From Francisella uliginis (GTDB lineage Bacteria > Pseudomonadota > Gammaproteobacteria > Francisellales > Francisellaceae), in NCBI RefSeq assembly GCF_001895265.1, contig NZ_CP016796.1, forward strand, positions 1,674,001 through 1,738,000: a DNA stretch of 64,000 nucleotides, in the 5' to 3' direction. The notes under the pieces were generated by a model. That model was not told the DNA's origin. It was given only the letters and a program-made list of their open reading frames with translations, and did no database searches. The translations under genes and the position numbers were made by a program. Positions 49,227 to 57,762 of this stretch are shown one piece after another (position 1 is the first letter of the stretch; each line of letters starts with the position of its first letter).

Positions 49227-50147
49227 TTATTGAACATTCTCTAAATATTTTTTCATACCTTCTATGCTACTAAAATCATTACAGCTTAAGCAATTAGTAT
49301 AGGTATTATGTGAATTAAAGATATTTTTAAGAGCAAAACCTGGTCCAATTTCAACCACATTAGAATAACCATATTCAAATACACATTGAGAAAGTTTACC
49401 AAATTGTAGAGTTGTACTTAACTCTTTTGCCAAAAAACTTGTAGCTGATGCTGAAGTATAGTTTTTACTAAGGCTCAAAGAATCTATAATTGGGTATCGA
49501 AGGTAACAATTATCATACTGTTTAAGATAACTAGCAAACTTAGATGTCGCATCTTTTAGAAAATATGTATGAGATGGAACATTTACACTAACTTTTTTAA
49601 CAAACTTCGCTCCTAACTCTTTAACTGCATTTGCAAATACCTCAAGCTCCTTATTTGATCCAGCAATTACAGCATGAGTATCTGAAAGACAAATAGCAAG
49701 CTCACATTTATACTTATTTGCGACTTCTTTGATTTGGGAAATATCAAGACCATCTTTGACTGATACCATTGAAAATTTACTCTCATCATTATCTATCGCT
49801 TCAAGCATAAACCTTGCACGCATTGTTACTAACTCTAGAGCCTTATCTAAACTTAAATTAGCAGAACAAATAAATGCTATAGCCTCACCTAAACTATAGC
49901 CACAAAGACCACTATCTGACTTCATAGACAATAAATCAAAAACTCCTTTAGACAGTATAGTTATAAATAATTGGGCAAATTTTTGATCAAATAAATACTT
50001 ACTAAATTCATTCTTGTTTAGAAGATTTATATCAACTAGCTTTGATGCTTCCTCTAAAAAAGTAACGCCTCTTTCATCCCCGGATAAAAGTTTAAACATA
50101 TCTGCATTTTGTAAACCTTGCCCACTAAAAGCATACATTATCGCCAT
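49227..50147 (-). CDS. mdcH: Malonyl-CoA:ACP transacylase of malonate decarboxylase
   Basis: Charges the decarboxylase acyl-carrier domain with malonyl from malonyl-CoA in the start-up cycle. A 306-residue FabD-like fold: N-terminal FSGQGLQNADM, nucleophile serine in CGYSLGEAIA (near 84), and the histidine in NVPSHTYFL (near 193). It is the last mdc gene; its ATG 50147 overlaps the mdcB stop by 10 bases with AAGGA as ribosome binding site. A predicted terminator follows. Confidence 0.92.
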   Translation of the reverse strand: MAIMYAFSGQGLQNADMFKLLSGDERGVTFLEEASKLVDINLLNKNEFSKYLFDQKFAQLFITILSKGVFDLLSMKSDSGLCGYSLGEAIAFICSANLSLDKALELVTMRARFMLEAIDNDESKFSMVSVKDGLDISQIKEVANKYKCELAICLSDTHAVIAGSNKELEVFANAVKELGAKFVKKVSVNVPSHTYFLKDATSKFASYLKQYDNCYLRYPIIDSLSLSKNYTSASATSFLAKELSTTLQFGKLSQCVFEYGYSNVVEIGPGFALKNIFNSHNTYTNCLSCNDFSSIEGMKKYLENVQ

Positions 50148-50950
50148 ACTAAGTCCTTATGATAATACTGTCCTAATAACAATAGTAAAGCTATCATATC
50201 AGCTACCCCTCCTGGACTAATATTTGCCGAAGAGAATTCTCTATGCACAGAAACTGCCTTGTTCAATAATTCTGTTGATTGACAATTTAATAAATCCTTT
50301 GAGCGATTTTTTGCATATATAAGAGTATCATAGCCACACCTATTTAAAATATTTGTATCATCCATATTCTGCATAAGATACACATAAGCATTGATAACAG
50401 CCATATCTAAGCTATTATGTTTATAGTCATAAATAAATTCATCAAAATAATCAAAAACTATAGAATAACCATCTATTGCTAAATCTTTAGCCCCTTTAAT
50501 ATTATATTTTTCTCTTTGCTGCTGACGTGATTTAGATATCAATGTATCATGCATTTGTAACGGCTTTTGCCACTGTAAAATAAAATTCTCTTTTAAATCT
50601 GACAAACCTATAATTTCATCAAAAGATGCAAGTGTTGCACTCATAAGCCCTAAGGCAAATATTGCTCCTTTGTGAGTATTTATACCATTAGTCACTCGTA
50701 ACATTGTATTTTCAGCTTGTATTGCTAATTTTTTAAGCGCAAAAAAGTCACACCCTTTATTTCCATATCTAACAACTTGTGAAAAATAATTCCTTAAAGC
50801 AAATAGACTTTTATAGAAAGTATTAGCATCCATATCAGTATGGGCACCACTATCCACAAAACTAACCAAACCAGGCTTAGGATAGCTCTTTAACTCTAAA
50901 AAAAGAGCCTTTACAGCATAGCCAGCAACTTTTTTATAATCAGTTTTCAT
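50138..50950 (-). CDS. mdcB: Triphosphoribosyl-dephospho-CoA synthase
   Basis: CitG-family enzyme that makes the 2'-(5''-triphosphoribosyl)-3'-dephospho-CoA precursor for the acyl-carrier domain. I start at ATG 50950 (MKTDYKKVAGYAVKALF), which overlaps the mdcG stop by 11 bases; a longer frame to 50995 would overlap mdcG much more. Family markers include ELKSYPKPGLVSFVDSGAHTDMD (in two parts, near 20–42), NTHKGAIFALG and SPGGVADMIALLLLL. The protein has 270 residues. Confidence 0.93.
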   Translation of the reverse strand: MKTDYKKVAGYAVKALFLELKSYPKPGLVSFVDSGAHTDMDANTFYKSLFALRNYFSQVVRYGNKGCDFFALKKLAIQAENTMLRVTNGINTHKGAIFALGLMSATLASFDEIIGLSDLKENFILQWQKPLQMHDTLISKSRQQQREKYNIKGAKDLAIDGYSIVFDYFDEFIYDYKHNSLDMAVINAYVYLMQNMDDTNILNRCGYDTLIYAKNRSKDLLNCQSTELLNKAVSVHREFSSANISPGGVADMIALLLLLGQYYHKDLVWR

Positions 50951-51605
50951 ACAAGGTCGGCTCAAGCTCATATAATTTTGCTTTGTTGATAACACATATT
51001 GATGATTTTGTCTTACATATTAAATCATTAGTTTTATCACTAATTAGCTCTCTTAGGTTAATATCTCCAATATTATTAAAGCGTATTTCAATATCAACCT
51101 TACAGCTTAGACATGTTTGAAGACTCTCTAGAAGACCTTTTAAAAAGAATAAAGTTTGTCCACCATATATCAAAAGCATATCAATATCTGAAGTTTCTGT
51201 AAAAAGTTCTTTTTTAGTCAAATAACTAATAGCATAAGACCCATAAACATAAATTTCGTTTTGATCAAAAGCTTTAGTCTGCCATCCAAAATACTCAGAT
51301 ATTTCTCTTAAGGTTGGTGGTAATTGTATCTTAATAATATCAGTACTTTCAAACAGCATTGCCGCTTTTATTTTATGGCTTTTTTCTAGTGTAGAGACAG
51401 CAAGCTTAATTCCATTTTGAACATTATCTTGTCTTGCTACAATTAATGGATAAGAGTTTCCAACCCAAGCTTTAACAATACCTAAATTATTTTTATAAAA
51501 ATCATCTAGCTTAAATGTAGCATTAGGTTTCACATAAGCAATATTATGACGATCTAGTAAACTTTCTAGCTGTTTAATATCTGCTCCATCACAGGTAAAG
51601 CCCAC
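50940..51605 (-). CDS. mdcG: Phosphoribosyl-dephospho-CoA transferase (holo-acyl-carrier synthase)
   Basis: Transfers the prosthetic group onto the acyl-carrier serine. It has 221 residues. The nucleotidyltransferase-like core VYGSYAISYL…TSDIDMLLIYG near residues 120–150 carries the paired acidic residues (SDID). The start is GTG 51605 with AGGAGG six bases upstream, giving a 40-base overlap with mdcE; strong overlap is typical in this operon. Sequence is more divergent than that of its neighbours but position supports the call. Confidence 0.85.
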   Translation of the reverse strand: MGFTCDGADIKQLESLLDRHNIAYVKPNATFKLDDFYKNNLGIVKAWVGNSYPLIVARQDNVQNGIKLAVSTLEKSHKIKAAMLFESTDIIKIQLPPTLREISEYFGWQTKAFDQNEIYVYGSYAISYLTKKELFTETSDIDMLLIYGGQTLFFLKGLLESLQTCLSCKVDIEIRFNNIGDINLRELISDKTNDLICKTKSSICVINKAKLYELEPTLYEN

Positions 51606-52267
51606 TTCCTCCCTCCTCGCTCAAAACCTAGTTTTGCACGCTCATCAGCCTCATAATCAAGATATAAATCTTTTTTTAAGTTTTCTGCAACTTCTTCAAT
51701 TTCCAGAACCTTATGTATACCACCTAAGTTTTTAAAATTTTCTATTCCCGGAGCAAATACTGCAGAAGTTTTACTAAGCTCTTCTAATCTTGATTGAGGA
51801 ATTTTTGTAACTTTAGCCATTCCTTCTAACCACATCACTGCTACTTTAGCTTCTGGAAGCGCATAGATTTGATCACACATTAACCCAAAGGCAATAAAAC
51901 CACCACCAATTGCCTGATTATATACTGTAGATATCAAAGAGTGACCGCTATTTCTAGCTACTTCTAAAGTTTCTAAAAGATGAGCAAAGTATTGATTCAT
52001 ACTTAACCACTCATCTTGCATTGCTAGCTTTTGTCCCGCAACATCAACAGGCATAAATATAGGAGTCTGCTCACCCTCTTCAATAATTTCAATAATCTTC
52101 TCAGCCATTAATAATGCTTGTTTAACACCTAAGAAAGTATCATTTTCAACACCCAATATCTTAACAGGTTTACCATCTAAAATAGCTTGACCAAACACAA
52201 CGCCATCAGTAGTTTTATAGTCACAACCTTCAACAAACACACTATTTAAAAAATCATCTGTTTTCAT
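51566..52267 (-). CDS. mdcE: Malonate decarboxylase gamma subunit
   Basis: Decarboxylase partner subunit (crotonase-like carboxyltransferase fold) of the malonate decarboxylase complex. It has 233 residues, with VYNQAIGGGFIAFGLMCDQIYALP (split near 112–135) as the acyl-CoA-like binding loop and VMWLEGMAKVTKI following. It starts one base after the mdcCD stop with AAGGAG in the upstream gene's end, so synthesis is coupled. Confidence 0.93.
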   Translation of the reverse strand: MKTDDFLNSVFVEGCDYKTTDGVVFGQAILDGKPVKILGVENDTFLGVKQALLMAEKIIEIIEEGEQTPIFMPVDVAGQKLAMQDEWLSMNQYFAHLLETLEVARNSGHSLISTVYNQAIGGGFIAFGLMCDQIYALPEAKVAVMWLEGMAKVTKIPQSRLEELSKTSAVFAPGIENFKNLGGIHKVLEIEEVAENLKKDLYLDYEADERAKLGFERGGRKWALPVMEQILNS

Positions 52268-52268
52268 A

Positions 52269-53459
52269 TCAACTCCTTTTGATATCTTCAGCTATTTTTA
52301 GAAAATCACTATAATTCATATCAAAAATCTTATCAGCCAACTCATCATAATTATTTACATTAAGATACTCAGCTTCTTCTCTACAATCTCCAGAGTCTAA
52401 CAATCTTTGTTTAAGCAGTTTTTGTTCAGCTTTAACTACTTCTAAATCTAACCTAGCCTCTTTTTGAAGCGCTTCGCCGATTCTCATTCTAATCGTATCT
52501 ATATTATTATCAGCAAAAAGTTCAGCTTCACTATTTAGATAACGTGTTTTACCTCCATAAACTCTCCATACAAGAGCCCGATCATTAGCATCAAATGCTT
52601 CAATCCCTTTAACTGCTTGAATAACCTCTGCTCCTGAGACTCCTATACGAGATACTTCAGAGACAATTCGACAATCTAGCGTTGCAGCAATAATTCCCAT
52701 GCCTCCATAGGCACCATTTTTACCACAGATTACACCAATTGTCTTAACTCCATTTTTTCTCGCTATAAATATGGATCTAATAATTTCTGATATGGCAATT
52801 TCCCCGGCATTTGCCTCATGTAAACGAACACCTCCACTATCAATCAGTAAAATAACTGCCTCAATATTTTCTTTCACAGCTTTTTTAAATAATGCATTTA
52901 GCTTTGCACCATGCATCTCACCAACAGCGCCACCAATAAAATCTTTTTGCTGAGCAGCAACGAATACTTCTTTATTTTTTAAATTAGCCCTACCTAAAAC
53001 AATACCATCATCATGCTCACCAGTTATTCCGAGATCGTTAAGATGGCTACTATAGCAATCTCCTTTACACTTAAATTCTTCAAAATTATCAAAAAGAGAA
53101 GCTATTCTACTTCTAGCATCAAGCTCTAGATAATTACTACCTTTTGGAACTTCTTGTTTATAGTATACTTCAATTGCTTGTCTTAGCCTAAGAGCTACAA
53201 CAGCAGGTGTTGCTCCACTATCATTTATTCTAAAACTTAATGCTTCTGGCCTATACTCATCAACAAAATCTGTACATACTGCTTGCCATAACTGCTCAAA
53301 TCCATCCACTGATGTAAATATATCAAATGTTACTTTGCCTTCTTGCTTACTTTTATCTACTAACACTTCACAATTTCCAGATCCTACAACACCTACAGTA
53401 CAAGCTAAGCCTTTCGTTGTTGAATTTGTAGATTCAAATATATAATTTAATTTTTGCAT
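52269..53459 (-). CDS. mdcCD: Fused malonate decarboxylase acyl-carrier (delta) and beta subunits
   Basis: One continuous 396-residue frame. Residues 1–~100 match the acyl-carrier protein MdcC, with the prosthetic-group serine in VGVVGSGNCEVL (Ser27) and GATPAVVALRLRQAIE. Residues ~105–396 match MdcD: ARSRIASLFD, SHLNDLGITGEHDDGIVLGR (near 138–157), FIGGAVGEMHGAKLNALF, DSGGVRLHEANAGEI and GISGAEVIQ-like VSGAEVIQAV. In the usual operon mdcC and mdcD are separate genes. There is little linker between the domains. The beta domain catalyses decarboxylation with MdcE while the carrier domain would be covalently tethered to it. Confidence 0.9.
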   Translation of the reverse strand: MQKLNYIFESTNSTTKGLACTVGVVGSGNCEVLVDKSKQEGKVTFDIFTSVDGFEQLWQAVCTDFVDEYRPEALSFRINDSGATPAVVALRLRQAIEVYYKQEVPKGSNYLELDARSRIASLFDNFEEFKCKGDCYSSHLNDLGITGEHDDGIVLGRANLKNKEVFVAAQQKDFIGGAVGEMHGAKLNALFKKAVKENIEAVILLIDSGGVRLHEANAGEIAISEIIRSIFIARKNGVKTIGVICGKNGAYGGMGIIAATLDCRIVSEVSRIGVSGAEVIQAVKGIEAFDANDRALVWRVYGGKTRYLNSEAELFADNNIDTIRMRIGEALQKEARLDLEVVKAEQKLLKQRLLDSGDCREEAEYLNVNNYDELADKIFDMNYSDFLKIAEDIKRS

Positions 53460-53470
53460 ATCTATTTCAC

Positions 53471-55141
53471 CTACCAGTTTCTAAATTTACTTGGTGCTTT
53501 ATATAAGCCTCCTGAAATATCAACAAGATCACGTATAGATTTAGCCGCCAGCAAATCCCTAGTTGCATCACTAAGTTTTATCCCTAAATCCTCTGGGCGC
53601 TGAATCACTCCCCTTTCTCTTAGCTCAGCAACCTTTTGTTTATCTCTTGCTAATCCAACTGGCGTATAACCTGCTACACCTCGAATTGCCTGCTCTCTCT
53701 CATTTGTGTTCCTACACATCAAAAGATTTGCAATACCTTCTTCTGTAACAACGTGCGATATATCATCACCATAAATCATTACCGGAGGTAAATCTGCTTT
53801 CATTTCTTTTTGTAAATCCCAAGCATCAAGATTTTCAACAAATGTTGGTTTACCAGAACCCTGAAATGTCTCGACCATTTGTATAACTAATTTTCTTCCA
53901 CGTGGCATATTGTTAGATGTTGCTTGTGTTCGTTCTTGTCCTGCTTTTAACCATGCATAAGAAGAGTGTCGCCTACCCAAAGAGTCGCAGCCCATATTTG
54001 GAGCTCCTCCAAATCCAGCTACACGCCCTTTTGTTGCCGTTGAACTATTTGCTTGTAAATCTATTTGTAAAGTCGCCCCATTAAAAGCATCACTTCCATA
54101 ATGTCCAGCTAATTGACCAAATAACCTATTTGATCTAAGTGACTCATCCCTACCTGTAAAAAATATATCGGATCTTGCTTTGACATAATCATTCATCCCT
54201 AATTCTCCACCAAAACAATAGACAGACTCCACAAATCCCGCTTCAATTGCTGGAATCAATGTTGGCAAAGGGTTAACTACCCAATGTTTACAAACCTTAC
54301 CTTTCAATCCTAATGATTCGGCATATGTAGGTAAAATAAGTTCTATAGCACAGGTGTTAAAGCCTACACCATGATTAAGTCGATTAATCTGATATGGAGC
54401 ATATATGCCTTTAATAACCATCATTGCCATTAAAATTTTGATTTCATCTATCAAAGCAGGATCTCTAGTAAATAGTGGTTCAATATAACATGGTTCGGGA
54501 GATTCTATAATCACATCTATCCAATCACCCGGTATATCAACTCGTGGAAGCTTATCAACAATCTTACTAACTTGTACTATTATCAAGCCCTTTTTGAATG
54601 AAGTTGCCTCAACAATAGCTGGAGTCTCTTCAGTATTTGCTCCAGTATATAGATTTCCCTCTCTATCTGCTTGCTCTGCAACAATAAGTGCCACATTTGG
54701 TGTTAGATCCATTACCATTCGAGCATATAGCTCGTTATAAGTATGGATATTACCTATCTCAATCTTACCATTTTTAATCATCTGCGACAGTCTGATTGAC
54801 TGAGGACTCGAGAAACTAAAATCAACCTTTGAAGCAATTCCTTTATCAAAAATATCCAAGTGTTGTGGTAATGAAATAGCAGATTGTATCATATGAAGAT
54901 GATTAACTTTTGAAACATCACAAGCCAGTAATGACTTGGCCAAGAAACTTGCTTGTTTTTGGTTATCTCCTTCAATACAAACTTTATCTCTTGGTAAAAT
55001 AGCACTCTCTAATAGTGATATACAATCATTACTCTTACAAACTTTACCATCTAAAAACTTACTTATAGAGCTAACTCTATTTTGATACTCTTTTTCTAGA
55101 CTATTCCAATCTTTCACCAACTCAGACTCGCACAAAATCAC
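53471..55141 (-). CDS. mdcA: Malonate decarboxylase alpha subunit (acetyl-S-ACP:malonate ACP transferase)
   Basis: CoA-transferase-like subunit that exchanges acetyl for malonyl on the carrier. It has about 556 residues. Markers include IVQVSKIVDKLPRVDIPGDW, CAIELILPTYAESLGLKGK, the glutamate-containing YCFGGELGMNDYVKARSDIF, and GGAPNMGCDSLGRRHSS. The first codon of the frame is GTG at 55141; an internal GTG at 55117 just before KDWNSLEKEY would better match the usual N-terminus, and neither has a clear ribosome binding site. It opens the mdc operon. Confidence 0.92.
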   Translation of the reverse strand: MILCESELVKDWNSLEKEYQNRVSSISKFLDGKVCKSNDCISLLESAILPRDKVCIEGDNQKQASFLAKSLLACDVSKVNHLHMIQSAISLPQHLDIFDKGIASKVDFSFSSPQSIRLSQMIKNGKIEIGNIHTYNELYARMVMDLTPNVALIVAEQADREGNLYTGANTEETPAIVEATSFKKGLIIVQVSKIVDKLPRVDIPGDWIDVIIESPEPCYIEPLFTRDPALIDEIKILMAMMVIKGIYAPYQINRLNHGVGFNTCAIELILPTYAESLGLKGKVCKHWVVNPLPTLIPAIEAGFVESVYCFGGELGMNDYVKARSDIFFTGRDESLRSNRLFGQLAGHYGSDAFNGATLQIDLQANSSTATKGRVAGFGGAPNMGCDSLGRRHSSYAWLKAGQERTQATSNNMPRGRKLVIQMVETFQGSGKPTFVENLDAWDLQKEMKADLPPVMIYGDDISHVVTEEGIANLLMCRNTNEREQAIRGVAGYTPVGLARDKQKVAELRERGVIQRPEDLGIKLSDATRDLLAAKSIRDLVDISGGLYKAPSKFRNW

Positions 55142-55202
55142 TCAGATATAAGATCAGTCTATGAAAAAAATATATTCTTCTCAAGCCAATAAGATCGAAA
55201 GC

Positions 55203-56135
55203 CTAAGATTTAAAGCCTAATTTAGATTTGAATTTTGAAATAACCATTGGAATAAGGATATCTTTTTTCATTTGCTTCCATGGTTTAATAACAGCTTCTT
55301 TAAATGATTCTCTCTTCCAAAGAGTTTCTGTATATCGCTTTATACACTGGCTATCGCCCCACAAATATTTACTAAGATTTAAAAAGTCTAATCTCCATAA
55401 GAATACTCCAAGATAAATATCTATCGCAGAGAAATCTTTACCTAGAGCAAACTTACCATCATGACTTTGTAAATACTCATTTAACTTAGCTATAGCCTCT
55501 TTTGTGCCTTGTAAAATTTGCACCATTGACTCTGGATTATGGACAATATTGTTTGTTTTCGAAACTGTTTTAAGCTTATTTTCAAACGCTCGCCTTAAAA
55601 AAGGATCTCCTGAATACTCCTTTACTTTCTTCTCTAAAATTTCGATCTTATGCTGATGCCCATTTTTAGAAAGAAACCTAAACATAAAAGGCCTTTTAGC
55701 AACCAACACATCTCCATAAGTTAAAGCTTCAGCATTGATTTTATCCACTAGTGTTTGCAAATATCCAAACTCTTTTTGTAGTTGTTTATCTGTAGGAAAG
55801 AGTGAAGCATGTATAGAAAAATATTTATCTGCAAATTTAGCAATATTATATGCATCATTTGTCACTTTGCCATCTATAACAAGAATAGGCACAACACAAA
55901 ATGGTGAGATTCTTACAAACTCAGGTTCATACTGCTGATAAGCATTATTTATTAAGATGATATGACTCTCATATTTAGCTTTTTTCTCAGCTAATGCTTG
56001 TCTAGCAATTTGTGAATAAAGTGAACCAGGAAAGTGATATAGGTGTACTCCTTTTTGAGGAGCATATTTATTATATTTTTGAGTAAAGATCTTTTCTTTG
56101 AGATCTTGCAGACTATATTTAAATTCGTTCATCAA
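55203..56135 (-). CDS. Glutathione S-transferase-like protein
   Basis: A 310-residue protein with an N-terminal thioredoxin-like domain (VHLYHFPGSLYSQIARQALA, near 30–49; then ISPFCVVPILVIDGKV, the GST cis-proline region) and a longer helical C-terminal domain with GKDFSAIDIYLGVFLWRLDF. The size and the long central helical insert recall the GDAP1-like GST group. It lies 61 bp before mdcA on the same strand, so it may be part of the transcript, but no functional link is known. Confidence 0.7.
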   Translation of the reverse strand: MMNEFKYSLQDLKEKIFTQKYNKYAPQKGVHLYHFPGSLYSQIARQALAEKKAKYESHIILINNAYQQYEPEFVRISPFCVVPILVIDGKVTNDAYNIAKFADKYFSIHASLFPTDKQLQKEFGYLQTLVDKINAEALTYGDVLVAKRPFMFRFLSKNGHQHKIEILEKKVKEYSGDPFLRRAFENKLKTVSKTNNIVHNPESMVQILQGTKEAIAKLNEYLQSHDGKFALGKDFSAIDIYLGVFLWRLDFLNLSKYLWGDSQCIKRYTETLWKRESFKEAVIKPWKQMKKDILIPMVISKFKSKLGFKS

Positions 56136-56286
56136 TTAAATCCTCTATAACGAATATACTTACAGTATTACAAATAAAACTACTCTTGTCACCTTAAAAC
56201 CTACGTTTCAATAGCTTTATATAACTGATAATATATGAGAAATATGGTGAAAATAATTACTTTTACGAGATAGTTTTCAGAAATTT

Positions 56287-57762
56287 TTACATAATTTCTT
56301 TTGTGTAAGATTTTGCCCCAAGTTCTTTAACAATATGATCATATAATGCTCGATGGATTTGGTAAGTAGGATGAACATGATCCCAAAATGCATAGTTTTG
56401 CGGATTATTACACATACTTCCTGTATAACCTGCATCTATAATACTTTGCATCGAAGGTTGGTCTAGTAGCTCAGTCATCTTAACTCTAGAACTATCCTTA
56501 TTTTCTAAATCATTATATGCTTTGTTTATTTTAGCTTTCTCAGATAAAAAATACCCTCCCAACCAACATGAATCTTTGATATGCTTCAGGCTTATATTTG
56601 CATGATATTTCTTATTAAAGTTCTTCGTATTATTAATCATTTCATCAAATACTGGTGCGATATCTATAAATTTCATATTATGTTTATTAGCATATGCTTT
56701 TAAAATTTCATTATGCTTTATATATATCTTTTTCAAGACATCTTGATTTTTTAGAGACTTAGACTCACCAGTTATACTAAGGTCTGGCAAACCTATAATA
56801 ACCACTTTTTTTACGCCAACCCTCTCAATAGCAGATATAATGCCATCTGTAACTTGCTTAACAGCATTATCAATATCTTCCATTTTTGGATTAGATGTTA
56901 AGTAGTCATTTCCACCTACAAAAAATATTGCTAGTTTATCTTTAATATTCTCATTCGAATCTAAATTAAGGTATAAACCAACCTGATCACCTAACACATA
57001 TGGAGTATCATTATCAGCCCAATCTGGAAATACTATAACTGAACTACCCCCAACAGCATAGTTATTAACAGAAATATTATTTAGATATAACCTATTTGCA
57101 AATTGTTCTGACCATACTTCTCCATTAGAAAACATCCCTCTATAATATGGTGTTGACTTTGGTAACAATTGTAATGAATATTTATAAAGATTCCCTTTAT
57201 CACTTAAGCTATCACCAAATATTAAAACTTTTTTAACACCAAATAATAAACTATCAAAGGTATCTATTTCTTTATGACATGCTGAAATTGTAAAGCTTGG
57301 CGTAATTAAGCTGCCATTGATGAATGTTTTTATGTTGACGGAATAATTAGTCCAATAGTATTCATAATTATCATTATGTAATCTGTGATTTACCTCTATA
57401 TTACCAATCGCATCTTTAAATAATGCTTTATTTGCGCCCTTCTCACCGAAATAAAAGAATGCATTTGATAATTCATATTTAACAGAACCGTATGAATTTC
57501 TTGACTTAAAATTTATATTATAGTTTGAGGTTGTAGCGAGTAGAAAATTATCATTAGATAACTCTTTAGTAACATAATACTGATAAGGTTTAATAACCTT
57601 CTTAAAACTATAACCACTATCTTTATCTGTGATAGTAAAGATAGCATCTGTACTACAATTATTTTCTAGCATTAAATGAGTATGCGCATATCCAAATGAT
57701 TGTTTTGCTAAAATAGTACAAAAAAATAATATAGCCGAGCTTGTGAAAATATTTCTTATCAT
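56287..57762 (-). CDS. Exported SGNH/GDSL-family lipase or acyltransferase
   Basis: A 491-residue protein with a signal peptide (MIRNIFTSSAILFFCTILAK and following SFG). After a ~150-residue N-terminal domain of unknown fold comes an SGNH hydrolase: block I IFGDSLSDKGN (Ser185), block II NYAVGGSS, block III FVGGNDYL, block V DHVHPTYQIH. The layout resembles Legionella PlaA and Vibrio thermolabile haemolysin, known secreted phospholipases/GCATs; substrate here is not proven. The ATG follows the restriction enzyme's stop codon directly, an unusual pairing. Confidence 0.88.
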   Translation of the reverse strand: MIRNIFTSSAILFFCTILAKQSFGYAHTHLMLENNCSTDAIFTITDKDSGYSFKKVIKPYQYYVTKELSNDNFLLATTSNYNINFKSRNSYGSVKYELSNAFFYFGEKGANKALFKDAIGNIEVNHRLHNDNYEYYWTNYSVNIKTFINGSLITPSFTISACHKEIDTFDSLLFGVKKVLIFGDSLSDKGNLYKYSLQLLPKSTPYYRGMFSNGEVWSEQFANRLYLNNISVNNYAVGGSSVIVFPDWADNDTPYVLGDQVGLYLNLDSNENIKDKLAIFFVGGNDYLTSNPKMEDIDNAVKQVTDGIISAIERVGVKKVVIIGLPDLSITGESKSLKNQDVLKKIYIKHNEILKAYANKHNMKFIDIAPVFDEMINNTKNFNKKYHANISLKHIKDSCWLGGYFLSEKAKINKAYNDLENKDSSRVKMTELLDQPSMQSIIDAGYTGSMCNNPQNYAFWDHVHPTYQIHRALYDHIVKELGAKSYTKEIM

